Source of the DNA: an uncultured Clostridia bacterium
GTDB lineage: Bacteria > Bacillota > Clostridia > Oscillospirales > Ruminococcaceae
Assembly (NCBI GenBank): GCA_947166945.1
Contig: CAMVGH010000008.1
Span: forward strand, 1 to 46,550
Length of the DNA stretch: 46,550 bases
Reading direction: 5' to 3'
In this document: positions 41,312-46,550 of the stretch, piece after piece
Layout: each line of letters starts with the position of its first letter
Numbering within the stretch: the stretch's first letter is position 1
The notes under the pieces: model-generated
Seen by the model: the letters and a program-made list of their open reading frames with translations, nothing else
Database searches by the model: none
What the model was told of the DNA's origin: nothing
Made by a program: the position numbers and the translations under genes

Positions 41312-42661
41312 ATGGCAGGTTTTGCAAAAAGACCGCGTCGTAAAAATCCCGCGGTGAAGTCGCACAGGAAATATGATATGCCCACCGATGAGGATACCGT
41401 GAGCAGCTACGCGAATGCCGGCTACTTCGATGACGACGATGACGACGATGAGCCTGACCTCGGTGCTCACAAAAAGAACAGGTCAAGAACAAGGGTCATT
41501 TACGATGATGATATAATGACAAGCAGAAAGAAGAAACCGAATATATTCATACGTGCGCTTACCGCTATATTCCCGGTAAAGGGCGACGGAGTCAAGGAAT
41601 CGGTCCGCAAGGTGATATTCGATATCGCCGTGGTGGCATTCGTAATAACCGGCGGTATGGTGCTTCGTGACGTTATCGGCGAGGCACATTCCAGTGCGGT
41701 GGTTGACCCGATGATAGAGGGCTGGTACGATACGGTCGGCGGAGGAAACAGCAGCAACGGCGGAAGCGATGCGGAAGACCGTGAGACGCAGATCGAAAAG
41801 ATCAAGGGTACGCTGAATATGACCGACGCGGAGATCGAGAAGGTCGAAGCAGAAAAGCCCGGAATTCAGCCCAGCTTCATAAAGCTCTACTCGGAGAACT
41901 CCGATGTCGTGGGCTGGATATCGCTCGGCGGCAAGGACGACCCCATAGTGAAGATAAATTACCCCGTTGTAAAGGCGGAGGACAACGACTACTACCTTAC
42001 TCATGACTACCTGAAGAACGAGGAACAGCGCGGCGCGATATTTGCAGATTACCGCAATGTGTTCGAGCCGGACAGACTTTCGGCAAATACCATTCTCTAC
42101 GGTCACAATATGTGGAACGGAGAAACGATGTTCGCAAAACTCTCCCGCTATTATGAACCCAATGCTTTCAGCGATCCCGCAGAGTATAAGAATGATCCGC
42201 TCCTCTTCTACAAGCAGCACCCTACGTTGACATTCAATACCCTCTACGAGGACGCTCAGTGGAAGGTGTTCGCCTGTGTACTGTTCAATACTCAGGAACA
42301 GCTCGGTGAGGTATATCCGTACCTCAACTACCGTGATTTCCCGAATGAGGCGACATTCAACAGCTTCATACTCGATATCATGGACAGAAGCGTGCTGTGG
42401 ACAGACGTTGACCTCACCTACGGAGACGAGATACTCACACTCTCAACCTGCTACTATCCTTATACAAAGGAAAGAGCAGACACAAGATGCGCGGTGTTCG
42501 CACGCAAGGTGCGCCCCGGAGAGTCCGCGGAAGTCGATGTATCAAAGGCACAGCGCAATCCCGACCCGCTTATGTTCACTTTCCAGTATGAAGTAAGAGG
42601 CGGCGGTTCATGGGGCGGCAGAAAGTGGGATACCTCCAAGCTGCTCAGCTACAACGGCTGA
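41312..42661 (+). CDS. Class B sortase 1, with long acidic cytoplasmic N-terminus
   Basis: A 449-residue membrane transpeptidase. Residues 1-95 are cytoplasmic, with an Asp stretch (FDDDDDDDEPD, about 39-49) and basic blocks. One membrane helix at about 99-119 (IFDIAVVAFVITGGMVL) is followed by the outer catalytic domain. The triad is H265 (YGHNMWNG), C380 (LTLSTCYYP) and R392 (DTRCAVFARK). The domain has the class B core GWISL...INYPVV...DNDYYLTHDY. The C-terminus ends GSWGGRKWDTSK, shared with the next sortase. Sortases cut a sorting signal and join the protein to peptidoglycan; no substrate with such a signal is in the window. AAGGAGAAAG precedes the ATG, 10 bases after pncC. Confidence 0.93.
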   Translation: MAGFAKRPRRKNPAVKSHRKYDMPTDEDTVSSYANAGYFDDDDDDDEPDLGAHKKNRSRTRVIYDDDIMTSRKKKPNIFIRALTAIFPVKGDGVKESVRKVIFDIAVVAFVITGGMVLRDVIGEAHSSAVVDPMIEGWYDTVGGGNSSNGGSDAEDRETQIEKIKGTLNMTDAEIEKVEAEKPGIQPSFIKLYSENSDVVGWISLGGKDDPIVKINYPVVKAEDNDYYLTHDYLKNEEQRGAIFADYRNVFEPDRLSANTILYGHNMWNGETMFAKLSRYYEPNAFSDPAEYKNDPLLFYKQHPTLTFNTLYEDAQWKVFACVLFNTQEQLGEVYPYLNYRDFPNEATFNSFILDIMDRSVLWTDVDLTYGDEILTLSTCYYPYTKERADTRCAVFARKVRPGESAEVDVSKAQRNPDPLMFTFQYEVRGGGSWGGRKWDTSKLLSYNG

Positions 42662-42725
42662 TAAAGTCAACAAAACGGGTCATACCCGGCGAAAATAAAT
42701 AATATATTTAAAGGAATGAAAAGCT

Positions 42726-43781
42726 ATGTCCAGAAAAAGCAAATTCACAAGAGCCGCAGCACTTATTGCTGCCGCACTGATGACATTCTCTGCGGCGTCC
42801 TGCGGTTCCAACACCGAAACGCCCCAGGATTCCGGAACCGCGGATACTCTCTCCGCCTCCGAAACATCGGCACCTGAGGAATCCACCACCAAAGCGGCTA
42901 CCACGACCACTATCAAGATAACCACGACCACCACAACTACCCTCGCGCCACTGCCTGTTCTTGACGATTACAAGGAGTGGGTAGATAAGAACGATGATAT
43001 CAAGGGCTGGATAAAGGTCGGCGGCACACCTATCGATTACCCCTGCGTACAGGGTACGGACAACTCCTACTACCTAGAGCATGACTATGAGAAGAACGAG
43101 ATCCGCAACGGTGCCTGCTTCATAGACTATCTCTGCGAATTCACCACCCGCACAAGACCTGCCAATATCATAATCTACGGTCATAACATGAGGACAGGTC
43201 CGAGCTTCGCAAAGCTCACCACATACTGCCCGTGGTACTACACAGGATACAACAAGTCCGGCACAGGCTTCTCCATAAGCCAGTACACCGAGAACCCCAC
43301 AGTCACATTCAATACCGTATGGGAAGAGGGTACATACAAAGTATTCGCGGCTATGTTCGTTAATACAATGGAAGAACACGGTGATGTATTCAGATACTAC
43401 CGTCAGAGAACTATAACCAGCGAGTATGAGTTCTATAACTATATAGCAAATATCCTCGACCGCAGCCAGTTCTACACCGACGTTGATCTTGAATACGGCG
43501 ATGAGCTGCTCACTCTTTCGACCTGCTACTATCCGCTCGGCAACAATGTTGATACAAGATTTGTATTGTTCGCAAGAAGGCTCCGTGACGGCGAAAGCCC
43601 CGAGGTAGATGTATCAAAGGCTACTATCAACTATGACCCGCTCTATTTCAAGTACTGGTATCAGGTATATGGCGGTTCATGGGGCGGCAGAAAGTGGGAT
43701 ACCTCCAAGATCAAGGGCCTTGACGAATATATGAAGGCTCACCCCGATCAGGAGATCGGCACTATCGAGGCAGCACAGTAA
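42726..43781 (+). CDS. Class B sortase 2, predicted lipoprotein
   Basis: A 351-residue class B sortase with an unusual anchor: the N-terminus is a lipoprotein signal (ALMTFSAASC, cysteine 26) instead of a membrane helix. A Ser/Thr linker follows (about 27-75, including TTTTTTTLAP). The catalytic domain has H153 (YGHNMRTG), C267 (LTLSTCYYP) and R278 (DTRFVLFARR), so it looks active. The C-terminus GSWGGRKWDTSK matches sortase 1. A lipobox-anchored sortase is rare in my knowledge. AAAGGA lies 10 bases before the ATG; the gene follows sortase 1 by 64 bases. Confidence 0.92.
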   Translation: MSRKSKFTRAAALIAAALMTFSAASCGSNTETPQDSGTADTLSASETSAPEESTTKAATTTTIKITTTTTTTLAPLPVLDDYKEWVDKNDDIKGWIKVGGTPIDYPCVQGTDNSYYLEHDYEKNEIRNGACFIDYLCEFTTRTRPANIIIYGHNMRTGPSFAKLTTYCPWYYTGYNKSGTGFSISQYTENPTVTFNTVWEEGTYKVFAAMFVNTMEEHGDVFRYYRQRTITSEYEFYNYIANILDRSQFYTDVDLEYGDELLTLSTCYYPLGNNVDTRFVLFARRLRDGESPEVDVSKATINYDPLYFKYWYQVYGGSWGGRKWDTSKIKGLDEYMKAHPDQEIGTIEAAQ

Positions 43782-43812
43782 TTGCATTAAAGGCGGAAAG
43801 AACGAGATATAA

Positions 43813-44952
43813 ATGCCCGAACTTGAACTCACTTCAAAAAGAAAAAAGCCCGAGCAGCCAAAAAAACGCACTCCGAAACGCCGGAAGAAAATGGGACCCG
43901 TTGAATCTTTCCTCAGCGGAGTTCTCCCGTGGCGCGGCGATTCGGCAGGCGAGGCTGCACGCAAGATAATACTTCTCGTCTCCACGATAGTATTGTTTGC
44001 GGCGGGCTTCATAATGCTGAACTTCTACGTATTCCGCGATCAGCAGAACACCCAGGAAGTCCAGAGCTATGTGGAACAGAAGAAAAGCAACGACTCCGAT
44101 CAGCGCATAACTATCCTCATGGACGACGCCGATGAGGAAAACGCGTCAAACGGCGACTCACAGAAGGAAGTCGAGATACTCGCGGAGTATCAGACATTCT
44201 ATGATACCAACAAGGATTTCGTAGGCTGGATAGAGATGTATCCGTATATCCAGATGCCTGTGGTACAGACCGATAACAACGATTACTACCTGCATCACAC
44301 TTTCGAGGGCTATCCCAACGACAACGGTACTATATTCGCCGACTATCAGGGAAAGATCACTGCGACCGAAAGACCCGGCAACATTCTCCTTTACGGGCAC
44401 AACCTTATAACAAACAACTACTTCCAGCCCCTTTCGCATTTCCGCAAGGAGGGTATGGAATTCCTTCAGAACAACTACATCATACAGTTCGACACCATGT
44501 ATGACCGCAACAAGTACTTCATTTTCTCGGTATTCCTCACTAATACCAACGAACAGCACGGCGAGGTATTCGATTACTGGAACCAGGTATATTTCCGTAC
44601 AAAGAGCGAGTTTGACAACTACATTGCGGAATGTCTTGACCGCAGTTACTTCTACACGAATGTCGATCTGGAATATGGAGATGAGATAATAACTCTCTCG
44701 ACCTGTGATTTCTCGATGTTCAACGATATGCGTCTCGTGGTAATGGGACGCAAGGTGCGTGACGGCGAGGTGCCTACCCTCGATGTGACAAAGTTCATTG
44801 ACAATACCGGATTCGATGAAAACGGCAATGTCAGACGCAAAATGTTCGATGCGTATTACAAGAACTATGCCACCAAGTGGGCAGGCAGACAGTGGGATCC
44901 CGCATATATAAAGGATTTTGCGGACTATAACAGCACGGAAACTGCACAATAA
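43813..44952 (+). CDS. Class B sortase 3, with short basic N-terminus
   Basis: A 379-residue class B sortase. A Lys/Arg-rich cytoplasmic stretch (RKKPEQPKKRTPKRRKK, 10-26) precedes one membrane helix at about 50-72 (KIILLVSTIVLFAAGFIML). The catalytic residues are H196 (YGHNLITN), C298 (ITLSTCDFS) and R307 (DMRLVVMGRK). The C-terminal signature is related but changed: WAGRQWDPAYIK in place of WGGRKWDTSK. The gap between C298 and R307 is shorter than in the other two, and the CYYP after the cysteine is lost. It follows sortase 2 by 31 bases and probably belongs to the same operon. Confidence 0.93.
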   Translation: MPELELTSKRKKPEQPKKRTPKRRKKMGPVESFLSGVLPWRGDSAGEAARKIILLVSTIVLFAAGFIMLNFYVFRDQQNTQEVQSYVEQKKSNDSDQRITILMDDADEENASNGDSQKEVEILAEYQTFYDTNKDFVGWIEMYPYIQMPVVQTDNNDYYLHHTFEGYPNDNGTIFADYQGKITATERPGNILLYGHNLITNNYFQPLSHFRKEGMEFLQNNYIIQFDTMYDRNKYFIFSVFLTNTNEQHGEVFDYWNQVYFRTKSEFDNYIAECLDRSYFYTNVDLEYGDEIITLSTCDFSMFNDMRLVVMGRKVRDGEVPTLDVTKFIDNTGFDENGNVRRKMFDAYYKNYATKWAGRQWDPAYIKDFADYNSTETAQ

Positions 44953-44983
44953 TGTCTGCTGAATTTACAAAGGAGGTGAACGC

Positions 44984-46483
44984 ATGGAGAAAGGCTCGAT
45001 AGTAAAGATCATCATATCGCTTGCGATAATAAGCCTGTATGTATTCCTGTTCGGGATAATGCAGACGGTCGAGAGCATAGATGTGAGCATAGAAGCCGCA
45101 ACTGCTGCGGAAAGCGCGGAAGTACGGCTCGCGGCCGCTCCTGCGGTCACCACCGGGGTAAATGAAGAGGGCAGGGCATACTTCACATACGCTACCGAAC
45201 TGAATGTAGCGAACGCCCGCAAGCCGAAACTCGCGGATTATTCGAGAACGGAGACCGCACTTCTGATAATGCCGGAGGAGACCTCCGCAACCACAACAGA
45301 GACTACAGTGCCGCCGGATTATGTATTTGAGAAGGAAGACCTCGATTATACGATCCCGGTGACCACCACGACCACAACTGCTCCGGTGACTGTGACCACC
45401 ACGGCGGCTCCGGAAACCACCGTCCCGCCGGAGACGACCACAACGACCGCCGCTCCGGAAACTACCACGACCACGACCACGCCCGTGCCGATCACAGAGA
45501 TCCCCGAAGACGACACCGATATCGAGGATTTCAATGACGAGCAGGAAGTCACCTATGTGACTTCCGAGGAGACAACACCTTCCGAAGAAACAACCGCGGA
45601 AACCACCACCACGGCCGAAGAGACCACAACGACCCCCGAAGCCGTTACGGAAGCTCCGGCAGAGGAAAATACATACCCGAACAACGAGATGTTCACGGTC
45701 AATGCAGGCGGTACGATAATCACCGATACTGCGGTCAACGTAGTTGCCGCGGCAGTTATGGCGGAGATAGGTGACGGGTTCGACGATGAAGCTATCAAAG
45801 CACAGGCGATCGCAGCATACACCTACATAAAATACTATAATCTGAACAATCAGCGCGCATATATCGCCAAGCGTACACCAAGCGAAAAGGTGCTGAATCT
45901 TGTCAAGCAGGTCATCGGCAAGGCACTGTATTATGACGGAACACTGATACAGGCGGTATATACGGCTTCCACGGCAGGCCGTACAGCCTCAGCGAAGAAT
46001 GTCTGGGGAATCGACTATCCGTATCTCCAGAGCATGGACACCGAGTTCATTGATAAGGAATATGACATAAACTACGGCAGGAAGCCGACATTCACTTCCG
46101 AGGAGATCAAGGAGTATGTCCGCAGCAATACCGGCATCATTCTTTCAGGTGATCCTTCGGAGTGGATAAAGATAGATTCCTACGTTGACGGAAAGTTTGT
46201 AGGACAAATGACGATAGGCGGACAGCAGAAATTCAATAACGGTACCCGCGATGTCACTATCACCGGACGTGTGTTCCGCGAAACGATCATGGATTATGAT
46301 ATTCGCTCTGCATGCTTTGAAATAAGTTACGATCCGTCAGCCGACCTGTTCACCATAACCACCTACGGATACGGCCACTGCGTCGGGTTAAGTCAGCACG
46401 GAGCCAATATTCTCGCTTCCAAATTCGGCTATACTTACGATCAGATCCTGAAGTTCTATTATCAGGGCGTGGAGATCAGGTAA
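44984..46483 (+). CDS. SpoIID/LytB-domain protein with threonine-rich stalk
   Basis: A 499-residue membrane-anchored envelope enzyme. A signal anchor at about 8-27 (VKIIISLAIISLYVFLFGIM) is followed by a long low-complexity stalk (about 90-230) rich in Thr, Pro, Glu and Ala. Residues 240-495 are a SpoIID/LytB domain: VVAAAVMAEIGDG carries the glutamate (E261) at the place of the catalytic acid of SpoIID, a peptidoglycan lytic transglycosylase; AIKAQAIAAYTYIKY, FISKASTAGRT-like ASTAGRTASAKNVWG and GYGHCVGLSQHGAN (about 464-477) are also conserved. The strong AAAGGAGGTGA before the ATG and the 31-base gap suggest cotranscription with the sortases. It is not the sporulation SpoIID itself with any certainty; a vegetative wall remodelling role is equally likely. 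Confidence 0.9.
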   Translation: MEKGSIVKIIISLAIISLYVFLFGIMQTVESIDVSIEAATAAESAEVRLAAAPAVTTGVNEEGRAYFTYATELNVANARKPKLADYSRTETALLIMPEETSATTTETTVPPDYVFEKEDLDYTIPVTTTTTTAPVTVTTTAAPETTVPPETTTTTAAPETTTTTTTPVPITEIPEDDTDIEDFNDEQEVTYVTSEETTPSEETTAETTTTAEETTTTPEAVTEAPAEENTYPNNEMFTVNAGGTIITDTAVNVVAAAVMAEIGDGFDDEAIKAQAIAAYTYIKYYNLNNQRAYIAKRTPSEKVLNLVKQVIGKALYYDGTLIQAVYTASTAGRTASAKNVWGIDYPYLQSMDTEFIDKEYDINYGRKPTFTSEEIKEYVRSNTGIILSGDPSEWIKIDSYVDGKFVGQMTIGGQQKFNNGTRDVTITGRVFRETIMDYDIRSACFEISYDPSADLFTITTYGYGHCVGLSQHGANILASKFGYTYDQILKFYYQGVEIR

Positions 46484-46495
46484 GCAACCGCTTGT

Positions 46496-46521
46496 GCTCG
46501 AGTGGTCGCTGCGCTCGAGTG
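46496..46521 (+). repeat. Short direct repeat at the right edge
   Basis: GCTCGAGTG occurs twice (46496-46504 and 46513-46521), each containing the palindrome CTCGAG. No gene or clear terminator is seen in the last 67 bases of the window. Confidence 0.6.
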
Positions 46522-46550
46522 CCTCCGGCGGGCAGGGGGAAAGAGGGGAA

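Noticed and set aside
44984-46483. SleB partner of YpeB
   Set aside because: The conserved C-terminal motif (GHCVGLSQHGAN) is that of SpoIID/LytB, not of the SleB hydrolase.

Overview
The window looks like a chromosomal segment of an anaerobic, spore-forming, Gram-positive gut bacterium of the Oscillospiraceae (Ruminococcus-like). This rests on family content: DarA-HolB-RicT, YpeB, AddA, a SpoIID-like enzyme, class B sortases, threonine-rich linkers, a double activase and a Firmicutes-style rpmH-rnpA-yidD-yidC-jag cluster. Vegetative promoters are clear (TTGaca, 17 bp, TATAAT) and most genes start with ATG behind AGGAG-type ribosome binding sites. No insertion sequence, prophage, CRISPR array or rRNA was seen. 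The only tRNA is tRNA-Gln(TTG).

Layout. 1-2213 (minus): PadR regulator, HAAS-type membrane protein, DUF4097 protein and the start of a DUF2809-like protein, behind a promoter dressed with CAAGGTA sites. 2511-7887 (plus): a giant BadF/HgdC-type activase, then an SPFH membrane protein whose promoter is bracketed by two inverted repeats. 8005-14004 (plus): PcrA helicase, FapA-like polymer protein, an ABC ATPase without a permease, and a degenerate EAL-HDOD protein. 14176-17580: ribosomal protein L34, RNase P protein, YidD, YidC and Jag, then tRNA-Gln and a 103-bp tandem repeat in which each unit carries a terminator-like hairpin. 17863-18604 (minus): XRE regulator and a membrane protein. 19053-25537 (plus): a 1427-residue zinc-ribbon surface protein, the NAD(P)HX repair enzyme, and a lipoprotein whose start codon lies inside a terminator-like hairpin. 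25538-25993: a non-coding mosaic of perfect inverted repeats, including a cloverleaf-like element of four contiguous helices. 25994-30316 (minus): an orphan OmpR-family regulator coupled to addA. 30538-36479 (plus): CtpE-like P-type ATPase, RNase HI, a ZIP metal transporter whose ribosome binding site is in a hairpin, then darA-holB-ricT. 36480-36953 is non-coding and holds a minus-strand promoter with 11-bp-phased heptamers. 36954-38297 (minus): YpeB. 38438-41301 (plus): cysteine desulfurase, ThiI and PncC. 41312-46483 (plus): three consecutive class B sortases with three different membrane anchors, followed by a membrane-anchored SpoIID/LytB protein with a long threonine-rich stalk.

How the parts fit. 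Most of the window is housekeeping: RNA processing and membrane insertion (rpmH cluster), DNA repair (PcrA, AddA, RNase HI, HolB), tRNA thiolation (desulfurase plus ThiI), metabolite repair (Nnr, PncC) and c-di-AMP sensing (DarA). The most unusual items are the triple sortase/SpoIID locus, the cloverleaf element at 25584-25691, the Pho-box-like minus-strand promoter at 36777-36864, and two gene starts (24998 and 33449) buried in the 3' arm of perfect hairpins. All function calls rest on reading motifs and family resemblance by eye; no database search was run.
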